The notes: generated by a model from the sequence alone, not told the origin. Counted from the first letter of the stretch, positions 37,586-46,282 are shown. The stretch is 64,000 nucleotides of DNA from an uncultured Eubacteriales bacterium (GCA_934433485.1 CAKRZR010000007.1:1-64000), one strand, 5' to 3'. A program made the numbers and translations.

Positions 37586-38311
37586 ATGAAATTCAGCGGC
37601 GAATACCGGGTAAACGCCAACGATATGGATGTAAACAGCATTGTCTCCACGTCGGGGGTCCTTCGGTTCATGCAGGACGCGGCGTACAGTCAGATGGAGG
37701 AGGACGGAATGTCCTACGGCACGCTGGTTGAGGAATACGGGGTCGCGTTTATCCTCTCGAAGATCCGTATGTCCCTCTACGCGCCGCTGTACTCCCATGA
37801 CCGCATCCTCGGCGAATCGTGGGCGTGTCCCTCGCGCGGCGCGACATTTCTCCGCTGTCACCGGATTCTGCGCGGCACCGAGACCATTGCGGAGGCGGTA
37901 TCGTCGTGGGCGCTGGTCGGCGTTGCGGACAAACGGCTCCACCGGGTGGGGGAGATCGCGCTGCCCTACGGGGAGGAGGAGCCGCTCACGCCGGATTCCC
38001 CCTCGCGCATGAAGATCCCACCACAGCTGCCCCTGTCCCTGGTCGGCGAGCGGACGGTGGCGTATGAGGACATCGACTCGAACGGGCACATGAACAACAC
38101 GAAATACCCCGATATGCTCTGCGGCTTCATCGGGGATATGCGCGGCAGCCGGGTCGTATCGCTCCACCTCCATTTCCAGCACGAGGCGCCGCTTGGGGAA
38201 ACGATCCGCGTCTACCACGGCGAGCTGGACGGCGTCCACTATCTGCGCACCACCCGCGAGGACGGCGGCACCAATGTGGAAGCGGAGATCCGGCTGGAGG
38301 AAATGGAGTAA
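37586..38311 (+). CDS. Acyl-ACP thioesterase (FatA/FatB-like)
   Basis: The 241-residue protein has two hotdog-fold halves and the catalytic segment DSNGHMNNTKYPDML, where Asp, Asn and His match the bacterial acyl-ACP thioesterase triad region. Family members release fatty acids from acyl carrier protein in the cytoplasm. The N-terminal YRVNANDMDVNSIVSTSGVLRFMQDAA is characteristic. A weak GAGG lies about 10 bp before the ATG. It stands alone after the aldolase terminator; physiological chain length cannot be read from sequence. Confidence 0.88.
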   Translation: MKFSGEYRVNANDMDVNSIVSTSGVLRFMQDAAYSQMEEDGMSYGTLVEEYGVAFILSKIRMSLYAPLYSHDRILGESWACPSRGATFLRCHRILRGTETIAEAVSSWALVGVADKRLHRVGEIALPYGEEEPLTPDSPSRMKIPPQLPLSLVGERTVAYEDIDSNGHMNNTKYPDMLCGFIGDMRGSRVVSLHLHFQHEAPLGETIRVYHGELDGVHYLRTTREDGGTNVEAEIRLEEME

Positions 38312-38355
38312 GGGGGGAGCACCGCTTCCGCACCCGTCATGGTCTTTGGAAAATA

Positions 38356-38409
38356 TACGTGTAAATACGTGTTTTTGCTATTGACACACGTGTAAATACG
38401 TGCTATAAT
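38356..38409 (+). promoter_or_regulatory. hicAB promoter with two operator sites
   Basis: TTGACA (38381-38386) and TATAAT (38404-38409) are 17 bp apart. The dyad CACGTGTAAATACGTG fills the spacer (38387-38402), and a second copy, TACGTGTAAATACGTG, lies at 38356-38371, exactly 31 bp upstream (three helical turns). HicB-type antitoxins repress their own promoter, so these are the likely operators. Confidence 0.88.
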
Positions 38410-38429
38410 AGAATGGAAATGAGGACATC

Positions 38430-38618
38430 ATGAAACAGAGCGAACTCTTGAAGCTGCTTCACAAAAATGGCGTGTATCTGGTTGCCCACGCCGCGAATCA
38501 TGATATGTACTACAGCCCCATTACAAACAAAAAGTTCACCGTTCCGCGCCATAAAAAGGAAATCGCGGCGGGAACACTGAACAGCATTCTGAAGGTCGCA
38601 GGCATCAAAGAAATCTGA
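38430..38618 (+). CDS. hicA: HicA-type mRNA interferase toxin
   Basis: The 62-residue toxin has the dsRBD-like HicA fold pattern with the catalytic His24 in AANHDMYYSP, followed by FTVPRHKKEIAAGTLNSILKVAGI. HicA cleaves mRNA and is held inactive by HicB. The ATG is preceded by a weak ATGAGGAC site. It lies 14 bp before hicB in the toxin-first order. A very strong promoter with two operators precedes it. Confidence 0.92.
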   Translation: MKQSELLKLLHKNGVYLVAHAANHDMYYSPITNKKFTVPRHKKEIAAGTLNSILKVAGIKEI

Positions 38619-38632
38619 GGAGGTCCGCATAT

Positions 38633-39028
38633 ATGGCAAAATACATTTATCCCGCAATCTTTCACACGGAGGAGGGCGGTGCCCTCAGCGTTGCGTTCCC
38701 CGATCTGGAGGGCTGCATTTCCCAGGGCGACGATCTGGCGGACGCGTATGCCATGGCACAGGACGCCCTTTGTCTGACGCTCTACCAGATGGAGGAGGAC
38801 GGCGAGACGATCCCCAAGCCATCGGATATTGCCGCTCTGTCCCCGGGAAAGGACGCGTTTGCCTCCCTTGTCTCCTGTGACACCATTGAATACCGCAAAT
38901 ACTACGAGAACCGCTCCATCAAGAAAACGCTGACCATCCCGTTCTGGCTCAATGCTATGGCGGAAAAAGCCGGGATCAACTTCTCCGCCGTACTCCAGAA
39001 GGCACTCAAAAACGAATTGCAGCTCTGA
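38633..39028 (+). CDS. hicB: HicB-type antitoxin
   Basis: The 131-residue antitoxin has the partial RNase H-like HicB domain (YPAIFHTEEGGALSVAFPDL, EGCISQGDDLADAYAMAQDA) and a C-terminal DNA-binding segment (KKTLTIPFWLNAMAEKAGIN) of helix-turn-helix or ribbon-helix-helix type. It neutralises HicA and likely binds the two upstream dyads. GAGGAGGT precedes the ATG. No second regulator or mobile element is linked. Confidence 0.92.
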   Translation: MAKYIYPAIFHTEEGGALSVAFPDLEGCISQGDDLADAYAMAQDALCLTLYQMEEDGETIPKPSDIAALSPGKDAFASLVSCDTIEYRKYYENRSIKKTLTIPFWLNAMAEKAGINFSAVLQKALKNELQL

Positions 39029-39082
39029 CAATTTCGCGCCCCTCCCGGGGTCCGTTATATAGAAGAAAGGAGCACCTCCCCT

Positions 39083-40522
39083 ATGGAAAAACTGTACCTT
39101 ATCCCGCAGAAGAAGCTCGTCAGGATCGCGCCGGAGATCTATGGCGTATTCACGGAGCATATCGGCGCGTGCGTGTACGACGGCATCTATTGCGGCGACG
39201 CTGCCCCCAATATCCGCGGCTTTCGCAAGTCCATCATCGACGATCTGCGCGCGCTCGGCACACCGCTCATCCGCTGGCCCGGCGGCTGCTTTGCCGAGAC
39301 CTACGACTGGCGCGACGGCATCGGTCCGGTGGAGGATCGCCCGGTACGCCTGAACTGGTGGACGCAGCACGACGGCAAATACGAGCCGAACCTCGTCGGC
39401 ACGGACGAATTTCTCGATTTCGCCGCCCTTGTGGGAGCCACGCCATACCTCGCCGCCAATCTGACCGCCACCACGCCGCGCGACATCCGTGACTGGGTGG
39501 ACTACATCAACTCCCCCGCCGGTACGACGACGTACGCCAGGCTGCGCGCCGCAAACGGTCATCCGGAGCCGTACAACGTAAAGCTCTGGGGCGTCGGCAA
39601 CGAAAACTGGGGCGGCGGCGGGAACATGACCCCGGAATACTACGCCGGAGAGTACCGGAAATACGCAGAGCTTATGGCAAACGCGTCGCCGGAGCTCACC
39701 CTCATCGGCTGCGGGGCGAACGCCGACGATTTCGCCTGGACGCGTGGCGTGCTTGCGGAGCTGTCGAAAAAATCCGTGCGCATGGACGGGCTGGCGTTCC
39801 ACTATTACTGCGGCACGGCGGGCGGCGCGGTCCGGTTCACGGACGACGAGTGGCGGGAGCTGATCGCGCGTGCCGGTCGGATGCAGGAGCTGATCGACAG
39901 ACACTGGGCGGCGGCGGTCGCCTGCGGTATGGAGGACAGGGCGCGCCTGTGCATCGACGAATGGGGCTGCTGGCACAACGACAAAACGGATCTGGTCGCG
40001 GAAAATCACCTCTTTGAGCAGCAGTCCACCATGCGCGACGCGGTGATCACAGCGCTGACGCTCAACATCTTCAACCGAAACTGCGCCAAGATCCGGCTCT
40101 GCGCGGTGGCACAGCTGGTCAACAACCTCCACGCGCTCTTTTTGGCGCACGAGGACAGGTGCATCCGCACGCCGACCTACCATGTGTTCGACATGTTCAA
40201 AGCGCACATGGGTGCGGAAGCGATCGAGGTCATCGCGCCGGACGGCATCTCCGCATCCGCATCGATAAAGGACGGAGGACTTACCGTAACCATGGCGAAC
40301 ACCACGCCCGACCGCGACATCACCCTCTCGCTCACGGCGTTTGGCATGAACTGCGGAAAATCCGCGGAAATCGCCACCCTCGGCGACGGCGACCTGCACG
40401 CGCACAACACCTTCGACTGTCCGGAGGCAGTCACGATCCGCCAGGAAACGCACCCCCATTTCGACGGAGAGATCACCCTGCCCCGCGGCACCGTAGCCAT
40501 GGTGCGGATGGATCTGGAATGA
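39083..40522 (+). CDS. Alpha-L-arabinofuranosidase, GH51
   Basis: The 479-residue protein has no signal peptide, so it acts in the cytoplasm on imported arabino-oligosaccharides, removing arabinofuranosyl units. The GH51 pattern includes VFTEHIGACVYDGIY, IRWPGGCFAETYDWRDGIGP, the acid/base glutamate in WGVGNENWG and the nucleophile glutamate in CIDEWGCWH. A C-terminal beta-sandwich follows. AAAGGAG precedes the ATG. It lies behind hicAB without an evident promoter of its own and ends at a very strong hairpin. Confidence 0.95.
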   Translation: MEKLYLIPQKKLVRIAPEIYGVFTEHIGACVYDGIYCGDAAPNIRGFRKSIIDDLRALGTPLIRWPGGCFAETYDWRDGIGPVEDRPVRLNWWTQHDGKYEPNLVGTDEFLDFAALVGATPYLAANLTATTPRDIRDWVDYINSPAGTTTYARLRAANGHPEPYNVKLWGVGNENWGGGGNMTPEYYAGEYRKYAELMANASPELTLIGCGANADDFAWTRGVLAELSKKSVRMDGLAFHYYCGTAGGAVRFTDDEWRELIARAGRMQELIDRHWAAAVACGMEDRARLCIDEWGCWHNDKTDLVAENHLFEQQSTMRDAVITALTLNIFNRNCAKIRLCAVAQLVNNLHALFLAHEDRCIRTPTYHVFDMFKAHMGAEAIEVIAPDGISASASIKDGGLTVTMANTTPDRDITLSLTAFGMNCGKSAEIATLGDGDLHAHNTFDCPEAVTIRQETHPHFDGEITLPRGTVAMVRMDLE

Positions 40523-40528
40523 TCCAAA

Positions 40529-40587
40529 CATAACAAAACCTGCCGTGGTTCCGCTATCAAAACGGAGCTGCGGCAGGTTTTGTTATG
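40529..40587. terminator. Bidirectional strong hairpin after the GH51 gene
   Basis: CATAACAAAACCTGCCG (40529-40545) pairs perfectly with CGGCAGGTTTTGTTATG (40571-40587), a 17-bp stem with built-in T and A runs. Confidence 0.88.
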
Positions 40588-40598
40588 GAATGAAAAAT

Positions 40599-40702
40599 GG
40601 AGCCTACCCCAAGGAGCAGGCTCCACTAACCATCTTCGCCCGGTCACTTTTTTATTTTACCGACGAGTCAGAACCGTCACTCGTCTGCTTCAGCGAAGCA
40701 GA
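40599..40702. repeat. Two further hairpins between convergent genes
   Basis: GGAGCCT (40599-40605) pairs with AGGCTCC (40618-40624), and TCTGCTTC (40684-40691) pairs with GAAGCAGA (40695-40702). With the preceding hairpin they make three stems in 175 bp between the GH51 and nucleoside hydrolase stops. Confidence 0.7.
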
Positions 40703-40779
40703 TATAGTATTATATCCACACTTATAGTATATACCACATCCGTGTTTTTGTCAAGGGAATGCGCAAAAATCTTTTCCTC

Positions 40780-41694
40780 TTACTCCGCCAAAATCCGGAA
40801 CAGCTCGCCGAACAGGGCGTCGCGGTGAATATCGGTCACGCGAAGGTAGAGATGGCGGTGCTCGTTGAAGGAATACGTGCCGTCATAGGTCGGGATCGGC
40901 GCGTGATCGACTACGGCGTCCATGAACCGGTTATTCTCGTTGAGGAGCCACGCAGCGGCGCATACGTCCCAGATCACCCGGCTCCACACATGATCCTTCG
41001 CGTAGGTCTCCGCTTCCTCCACGGTGTGGCGCACCAGATAGTCGCACAGCGCGTTTTTGCCGCCGAGCCAGTATTTTAACTCCGGCTCCGTGGTGTAGAA
41101 CGCCGATACCACGCCCATGCACGGCAGCTGCACGAGCGGACAGCCGCAGCCAAACACGATTCTTGCCGCTGCGATGTCCTGCACCATGTTAAATTCGCGC
41201 GTGTCGCCCCAGTGGATGTCGTGACCGCCCAGCCAGACGAGCACGATCCGCTCCGCGATCTCCGGCTTTTTCAGGATGGCGGATGCCACGTTCGTGATCG
41301 CGCCGATCGCCACCACGTACAGCGGATGCTCCATGGTGTACTCCATCGCGAGGCTTGCGAGATGCTCGGCGGCGGGACTTTCGACCGGAGTCTTTTCATC
41401 CGGCAGGTACGTCCGGGAGCCGCGGTACACGTGCGCCTTATCCGCTTCTCTGCCCATCAGCGTAAGGAGGTTCAGGATTTCATTGTAGCTTCTCTCCATG
41501 CCGTCCTCAGGTGAGGTGGAGTTGTTGTTGAAAAACGGAGCGGCGTAGAGGGCGCGCACGTTGCACTTTTTCGACTTCATCATCAGCGAGAGCGCATACT
41601 GGTCGTCGATTTCGTTGTAGGTGTCCGTATCAAGCACGCAGTCTACGGTGCCGGTCGGAACGGACAGATTTTGCAGTCTTTGCAGATCGTTCAT
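40780..41694 (-). CDS. Inosine-uridine-type nucleoside hydrolase
   Basis: The 304-residue enzyme has the N-terminal calcium and ribose site DTDTYNEIDDQYAL that defines nucleoside hydrolases and a central AIGAITNVASAILKKPEI. These enzymes split ribonucleosides into base and ribose in the cytoplasm. At the position where the inosine-uridine type usually has His-Asp near the end, the sequence reads IWDVCAAAWLL, keeping the metal Asp but with Trp for the usual His, so substrate range or activity may differ. It lies 47 bp after an esterase gene and is probably the last gene of a three-gene operon. Confidence 0.9.
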   Translation of the reverse strand: MNDLQRLQNLSVPTGTVDCVLDTDTYNEIDDQYALSLMMKSKKCNVRALYAAPFFNNNSTSPEDGMERSYNEILNLLTLMGREADKAHVYRGSRTYLPDEKTPVESPAAEHLASLAMEYTMEHPLYVVAIGAITNVASAILKKPEIAERIVLVWLGGHDIHWGDTREFNMVQDIAAARIVFGCGCPLVQLPCMGVVSAFYTTEPELKYWLGGKNALCDYLVRHTVEEAETYAKDHVWSRVIWDVCAAAWLLNENNRFMDAVVDHAPIPTYDGTYSFNEHRHLYLRVTDIHRDALFGELFRILAE

Positions 41695-41741
41695 TGCTTG
41701 TCTCCTGTTCGTATCGGATATTTCCGTTTATTTTGGATTAT

Positions 41742-42458
41742 TCAGTCGTTTTTCCTTTGCGCAAAGAGCCAGTCGAGCACCGGACCGGACGCGCTCGCGG
41801 CATGCCATACGTTGTGCCCGAAGCCGTTTAAGTCCGTGAAATTGATCTTTGTGCCGCCGGCTTTCCGGATCGCGTCCACGGTATCCGCCGTCCCGGAGAA
41901 CAGCACCGCGTCGTCTCTGCTGTGCCATGTCCAGATCGGGATCTCCCGGAGCACGTCCACCATCTCGGGATCCCCGCCGCCGCAGAGAGGGATGCCCGCT
42001 GCAAATACCTCACCGTGCCGCGCCAGCACATCCCACGTACCGTATCCGCCCATCGACAGCCCGACGGCGTAAATCCGACTCCGGTCGACGGTATATTCCG
42101 CGGTGATCTTTTCAAAAATTGCCCATGCCGTCCGCATCGCGCGGGATTCCGGCACCGCTCTTGTCGAATACGTGCCCTCCAGCCACGACGCGTCCACCCA
42201 CTGCTCGTCGTCCGGGCACTGTGGGCAAAGCACAATCGCGCTCGTGAAGTATTCCGGGCGCGTCTCAAAAAATTCCCGGATGCAATGGCGTAAGAGCGCG
42301 GATTTGTCCCGTCCACGTTCTCCGGCGCCGTGCAGGAAAAAGACCAGCGGATAGGATTTCGCGGGATCGTACGCATCCGGCAGGGACAGCGCGTAGGGCA
42401 TACTGTAGCCGTTGTCGGTCTCGTATGTTAAAAAAGCAAATCGCTCAAATGTAGACAT
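41742..42458 (-). CDS. Alpha/beta-hydrolase esterase (CE1/dienelactone hydrolase-like)
   Basis: The 238-residue cytoplasmic protein has the oxyanion segment VFFLHGAGERG, the nucleophile elbow GLSMGGYGTW, an Asp in SRDDAVLFSG and a His in FGHNVWHAA, a full catalytic triad. It resembles peptidase or feruloyl/acetyl esterase-like enzymes of the prolyl oligopeptidase superfamily. The start at 42458 has ACGAGGT upstream. Its neighbours are a phosphoesterase and a nucleoside hydrolase; near a GH51 gene, removal of acyl groups from plant oligosaccharides is a reasonable but untested guess. Confidence 0.85.
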   Translation of the reverse strand: MSTFERFAFLTYETDNGYSMPYALSLPDAYDPAKSYPLVFFLHGAGERGRDKSALLRHCIREFFETRPEYFTSAIVLCPQCPDDEQWVDASWLEGTYSTRAVPESRAMRTAWAIFEKITAEYTVDRSRIYAVGLSMGGYGTWDVLARHGEVFAAGIPLCGGGDPEMVDVLREIPIWTWHSRDDAVLFSGTADTVDAIRKAGGTKINFTDLNGFGHNVWHAASASGPVLDWLFAQRKND

Positions 42459-42549
42459 ATTGTACCTCGTATGATTGGATGGAATCGGGAGTATTATGGC
42501 GTTTCGGCGCGGCTTGTCCATGCGATGGAGAAAAAATCAATGCAGCCGC

Positions 42550-43629
42550 TCACCATCGCCAGGCGCGGTCCTCTCCGTCGCCATAGCGCACAAGGGTGAT
42601 CGTTCTCTCCGACGGCGTGACTACCGCTATATCAAGCGTCGCCGGGACAGTCTCATGGCCGCGCAGGTCGGGATTGATGGCGGGATTTGCGGACGCGGTG
42701 ACGAACTGGGCGCAGGGCAGCGTGTTTTTGCCGCCGGAATCCGCGTCTCCGGTGATTTTTTCCTCCCCCGGACGCCAGAAGGAATCGTTATGCATATGCC
42801 CGCTCAGCGCCGCGATCAGGCACGCGTGTTCCCCGGACGGCGCCATATGGATGCCAAGCGCGGCGTTGTCATAGTCAGTATGGTTCTGGAACGCCGCGAA
42901 AATCTCCGCTGCCGTGTCCCGATCCGCGATCCAACCGCACAGCACGGCGATGGTGGATTCGGTGGCACGCGTCCCGTTCCAGGTGCCGAGCATTGCGGTA
43001 CGCTCTCCGCGGTATTCGTAATAAAACGGCACGTGCATGACAAGCAGCACCGGACAGTCGCAAGCGAGAGCGGTATGGGCAAGCCACCGAAGCTGCGCGT
43101 CGCCGTATTCCCAAGCGGGCGTCGGATGCGCCGCGGTAAGATCGGAGTTGGACGGCAGGGACAGGCAGACCATGCGCACGCCGGGGAAATCGACGTAGTA
43201 ATACGCGCTCTCGCCCTCCCGGACAGCCGTACCCCTGTCATAGCCGCGGCTGACCTTATACCAGAGGTCGGGCTTGAAAAAGTCGGTGCCGATCCCGTCG
43301 TGGTTGCCGTTTACGGGATAGAGCGGACAGGAAAAGCACGCGGAGGCACGCTCCAAAATCTCCGCGAGCAGACCGGCGATCTCCGCATCGGACGCGTGCC
43401 GCTCCCTGCCCAGCATGGCAAGATTGTCTCCGAGCGCGAGCACACCGTCGCACGGCACGGCGTCTGCGATGGAGGACAGCGCCGCAAACAGGCTTGTCAT
43501 GCCGTCCTCCGAAAGGGTATGCGCGTGCGGATCGGTGAAAATCGGGAAAACCAGCGAATCCGGGCGACGCAGAGACGCGATACGCGCGGCCGCACGTTCG
43601 CCTTCGATGGTGAAGATGGATTTGTCCAT
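42550..43629 (-). CDS. Calcineurin-like metallophosphoesterase
   Basis: The 359-residue protein carries the metallophosphoesterase motifs in order: FTDPHAH, LALGDN, VNGNHDG, MHVPF and GHMHND, which bind a dinuclear metal centre. No signal peptide is seen. The start is ATG at 43629 with GAAGGAG upstream; a frame to 43917 reads through its promoter. The natural phosphoester is unknown. It is the first gene of a likely operon with the esterase and the nucleoside hydrolase. Confidence 0.87.
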   Translation of the reverse strand: MDKSIFTIEGERAAARIASLRRPDSLVFPIFTDPHAHTLSEDGMTSLFAALSSIADAVPCDGVLALGDNLAMLGRERHASDAEIAGLLAEILERASACFSCPLYPVNGNHDGIGTDFFKPDLWYKVSRGYDRGTAVREGESAYYYVDFPGVRMVCLSLPSNSDLTAAHPTPAWEYGDAQLRWLAHTALACDCPVLLVMHVPFYYEYRGERTAMLGTWNGTRATESTIAVLCGWIADRDTAAEIFAAFQNHTDYDNAALGIHMAPSGEHACLIAALSGHMHNDSFWRPGEEKITGDADSGGKNTLPCAQFVTASANPAINPDLRGHETVPATLDIAVVTPSERTITLVRYGDGEDRAWRW

Positions 43630-43683
43630 GAAAAAGCTCCTTCTCAGATACAATGGGAGAAAAACGCTCCCCTGTTTTCCGTA

Positions 43684-43712
43684 AGTATACCACAAAATTT
43701 CCCGAACCGCAA
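43684..43712 (-). promoter_or_regulatory. Sigma-A promoter of the phosphoesterase operon
   Basis: On the minus strand TTGCGG (43707-43712) and TATACT (43684-43689) are 17 bp apart, about 55 bp from the start codon. Confidence 0.75.
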
Positions 43713-43781
43713 GGTGTTCCGCAGCATATTTTTCCCACTTCGGCATAGGATGCAATAGTCCACACACAGAAAAAGCACACG

Positions 43782-43813
43782 AAAGTCCTCTTGCCCACCA
43801 CACAGGACTTTTT
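43782..43813 (+). terminator. Terminator-like hairpin upstream of the S1-domain gene
   Basis: AAAGTCCT (43782-43789) pairs with AGGACTTT (43804-43811), ending in TTTTT and overlapping the approach to the ribosome site. Its position just 20 bp before the gene suggests an attenuator or translation-control hairpin. Confidence 0.6.
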
Positions 43814-43830
43814 GGAGAAAGGAATCGATT

Positions 43831-44943
43831 ATGACGGAGAAAAACAGTCTTTCCCTGCCGCAGACGACGCTGTATCTGCCAGAGGGCACACTGACCACAC
43901 CCAGACAGGCGGCGCACTATCTTCCCGCGGACAAGGCGGCGGCGCTATACCGACTGTCGGCGGAAAACCGGCAATGCTGCGCGAATCTCGCCGGACTGGA
44001 AGCCGCGATGGCACAGGGGCGGATCCTGGAAGCGACGGCGATGCTCTGCGATTGTCAGACGATGGCGGTCACGGTGGATCTCGGCGGCGGCGTACGCGGT
44101 GTGATCCCACGGGAGGAGCTGCTCTATCCCTGGGATGGCAAACCCGCGCGGGACATTGCGGCGATCACCAGAGTCGGCAAGCCGGTGCAGTTCCGGGTGC
44201 TGCGGATCATGCGGGATGAACACGGCAGACCGACGGCACTGCTCTCCCGCCGCGCGGCACAGGAGGAATGCGTCCGGCAGTCCCTCTCGCGGAAACGTCC
44301 TGGGGATCTTGTCCCTGTACGCGTGACGCATCTGGAGCCGTTCGGGGCGTTCGTGGATGTCGGCTGCGGCGTGGTCTCCCTCATTCCCATCGACGCGATC
44401 TCGGTATCCAGAATTTCCCATCCGCGCGACCGGTTCCGCAAGGGGCAGTACCTCCCGGTGCTCATCCGGCAGATCGACACGGGACGGATCACGCTGACCC
44501 ACAAGGAGCTGCTCGGCACATGGGCAGAAAACGCCGCCGCCTTCGCACCATGCCAGACCGTGACGGGGATCGTGCGCTCCGTGGAGGAATACGGCGTATT
44601 CGTAGAGCTTGCGCCGAATCTCGCGGGGCTGGCGGAATACCGGGACGACGTGACGGTGGGCGCGCGGTATTCCGTGTACATCAAGAGCATCACTCCGGAG
44701 CGGATGAAGGTCAAGCTCGCCCTGATCGATTCCGTCGATCCCTGTCCGGAGTCAGTGCCCGGTGAAGCAGGGGACGGCGCGGAGATGACGTATCATCTGC
44801 CGGAATCGGGCCATGTAGACCGGTGGCGGTACTCCCCGGACGCATGCGCGCGCGTGGTGGAAACGGATTTTGGGACAGCTGCGGTGGAGGAGCGTGCGGA
44901 AGCGCTGACACAAAACGGCTCCCGCGCCTGCGCCAGTATCTGA
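43831..44943 (+). CDS. Three-S1-domain RNA-binding protein (RpsA-like)
   Basis: The 370-residue protein contains three S1 OB-folds: about 60-130 (ATAMLCDCQTMAVTVDLGGG), 160-225 (VRVTHLEPFGAFVDVGCGVV) and 240-300 (TGIVRSVEEYGVFVELAPNL). It resembles the S1-like proteins of low-copy Firmicutes, which bind mRNA. The N-terminal 55 residues and the last 70 residues match nothing recognised. GGAGAAAGG precedes the ATG. It has its own intrinsic terminator. Whether it is a ribosomal protein or a regulator is open. Confidence 0.87.
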   Translation: MTEKNSLSLPQTTLYLPEGTLTTPRQAAHYLPADKAAALYRLSAENRQCCANLAGLEAAMAQGRILEATAMLCDCQTMAVTVDLGGGVRGVIPREELLYPWDGKPARDIAAITRVGKPVQFRVLRIMRDEHGRPTALLSRRAAQEECVRQSLSRKRPGDLVPVRVTHLEPFGAFVDVGCGVVSLIPIDAISVSRISHPRDRFRKGQYLPVLIRQIDTGRITLTHKELLGTWAENAAAFAPCQTVTGIVRSVEEYGVFVELAPNLAGLAEYRDDVTVGARYSVYIKSITPERMKVKLALIDSVDPCPESVPGEAGDGAEMTYHLPESGHVDRWRYSPDACARVVETDFGTAAVEERAEALTQNGSRACASI

Positions 44944-44953
44944 CAAAAGCATT

Positions 44954-44987
44954 TCCCGGAATTTCTTCGGAAGTTCCGGGATTTTTT
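44954..44987 (+). terminator. Intrinsic terminator of the S1-domain gene
   Basis: TCCCGGAA (44954-44961) pairs with TTCCGGGA (44974-44981), followed by TTTTTT. Confidence 0.9.
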
Positions 44988-45031
44988 GTCTCCCGCACCT
45001 CAAAAAATTTTTCAGACTTTTTTCTCGAAAA

Positions 45032-45064
45032 TGAGATTTTTCCGCGTTTTCCATCGTCTTATAG
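45032..45064 (+). promoter_or_regulatory. ECF-type promoter 1, sigma-factor operon
   Basis: TGAGATTTTT (45032-45041) and CGTCTTATAG (45055-45064) are separated by 13 bp and lie 34 bp before the sigma-factor start. CGTC is a common -10 core of ECF sigma promoters. Near-identical elements occur at 46320-46353, and related ones at 46871-46902 and 47859-47890. Confidence 0.75.
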
Positions 45065-45098
45065 TATGAGCTTGTTTGGGGCTTGCGGGAGGAACACG

Positions 45099-45677
45099 AT
45101 GATTGGACGATCCCACTTCTGGCGCGGCTTTCCCTTTCTGCGAAAACGACGAAGTGCCGCACAGATTTTTGAAACCTATAAAAACGCTTTATACCACACG
45201 GCGCGGCGATTGGTCGCAAACGATGCGGACGCGGAGGACGCCGTGATGCTGGCAATGGAACGCATCTGCCGCCACTTGGAGCTATTGAACACGCTGTCGG
45301 AGCCGGAGGTGCAGGCGTATCTATACAAAACGGTCCGCTCCTGCGCGATCGATCTGTACCGTGCGCAAAAGCGGCAGGACGACGTGCTGTGGCGGTACGT
45401 GGAAAACGACGCGCTGACGGAGGAAATGCCGGAGCCGGACGATTTCGGGGACACGGAGCCGTATGTCGCGGCGCTGCCGGAGAAGTACAGACTTCCCATC
45501 ACGTTATTTTACCGGGACGGATATTCCATCCGGAAGATCGCCGAAATGCTGCACACACCGGAGAGCACCATCGGCACACGGCTGGCGCGGGCGCGGGAAA
45601 TCCTGAAAGAGAAGATTTTAGCGGACAGAGCCACGGCAAATACCGGGGAGGTGAACACAAAATGCGAAGAACCATAG
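45099..45677 (+). CDS. ECF-family RNA polymerase sigma factor
   Basis: The 192-residue protein has sigma region 2 (about 25-90, FETYKNALYHTARRLVANDA, DAEDAVMLAMERI) and region 4 (about 130-180, LPEKYRLPITLFYRDGYSIR, KIAEMLHTPESTIGTRLARA). The start at 45099 has GGGAGGA upstream; an ATG at 45066 lies inside the promoter. Its stop overlaps the start of a membrane protein gene by 16 bp, the usual layout of a sigma factor with its anti-sigma partner. A promoter with CGTC core precedes it, implying autoregulation. Confidence 0.93.
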   Translation: MIGRSHFWRGFPFLRKRRSAAQIFETYKNALYHTARRLVANDADAEDAVMLAMERICRHLELLNTLSEPEVQAYLYKTVRSCAIDLYRAQKRQDDVLWRYVENDALTEEMPEPDDFGDTEPYVAALPEKYRLPITLFYRDGYSIRKIAEMLHTPESTIGTRLARAREILKEKILADRATANTGEVNTKCEEP

Positions 45678-46282
45678 AAAAACGCGTGGCGGCGCTGTTC
45701 CTCATGGACAGCGGAACGGAGCACGCTTATTCGCCGGCGTTTCAGGCGCGCCTTTCCGCCATGCTCGAACGGGAAGAAGCAAAGAAACGCAAAAGCACGC
45801 GTCGGCGGGTCCTTGTCTGCGCGCTGGCGGGACTGCTCGTGTCCTGCAGCGCGGTCCGTCCGGCGTATGAATATATGGCAAACGCCGTCCTGCGCCACAC
45901 GGAAAAGTACGTGCAGATCCGCTTCTACCCGGATGAGGACGGAGAAGAGGTGCCCTGCACCCTGCACTATGTGCCGGAGGGGTATACGCTGACCTACAGC
46001 TACGATTCCGCGGTTCGTTATGACCTCGAATATGAGGACGAGGACGGACTCTATTTATCCTTTACCCGTGATCTTCTCAGTGCCAACCTGACACCATCCA
46101 ACCTTGACAATGAGCACCACACTTTCAAAACGATCAAAATCGGCGAGCATGAGGTGATCTATGGCAGTGCGCGCGACGGACACAGCAATATTGCTCTTTG
46201 GCAGTATAAGGGATATACTTACAAAATTCTCTCGTTTCTGACCAAGAAAGAGATTATAAAAATGATCGAAAGCGTATGGTGA
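45662..46282 (+). CDS. DUF4367-type membrane protein, probable anti-sigma factor
   Basis: The 206-residue protein has a cytoplasmic N-terminus of about 45 residues, one membrane helix (RVLVCALAGLLVSCSAV) and an extracellular DUF4367-like domain (VPEGYTLTYSYDS through ILSFLTKKEIIKMIESVW). It overlaps the sigma gene, so translation is coupled, and the topology fits a membrane anti-sigma factor: the N-terminus would hold the sigma factor and the outer domain would sense a signal. GGGGAGGTG precedes the ATG. No zinc-finger motif is present, so the binding mode is not obvious. The role is inferred from context. Confidence 0.8.
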   Translation: MRRTIEKRVAALFLMDSGTEHAYSPAFQARLSAMLEREEAKKRKSTRRRVLVCALAGLLVSCSAVRPAYEYMANAVLRHTEKYVQIRFYPDEDGEEVPCTLHYVPEGYTLTYSYDSAVRYDLEYEDEDGLYLSFTRDLLSANLTPSNLDNEHHTFKTIKIGEHEVIYGSARDGHSNIALWQYKGYTYKILSFLTKKEIIKMIESVW

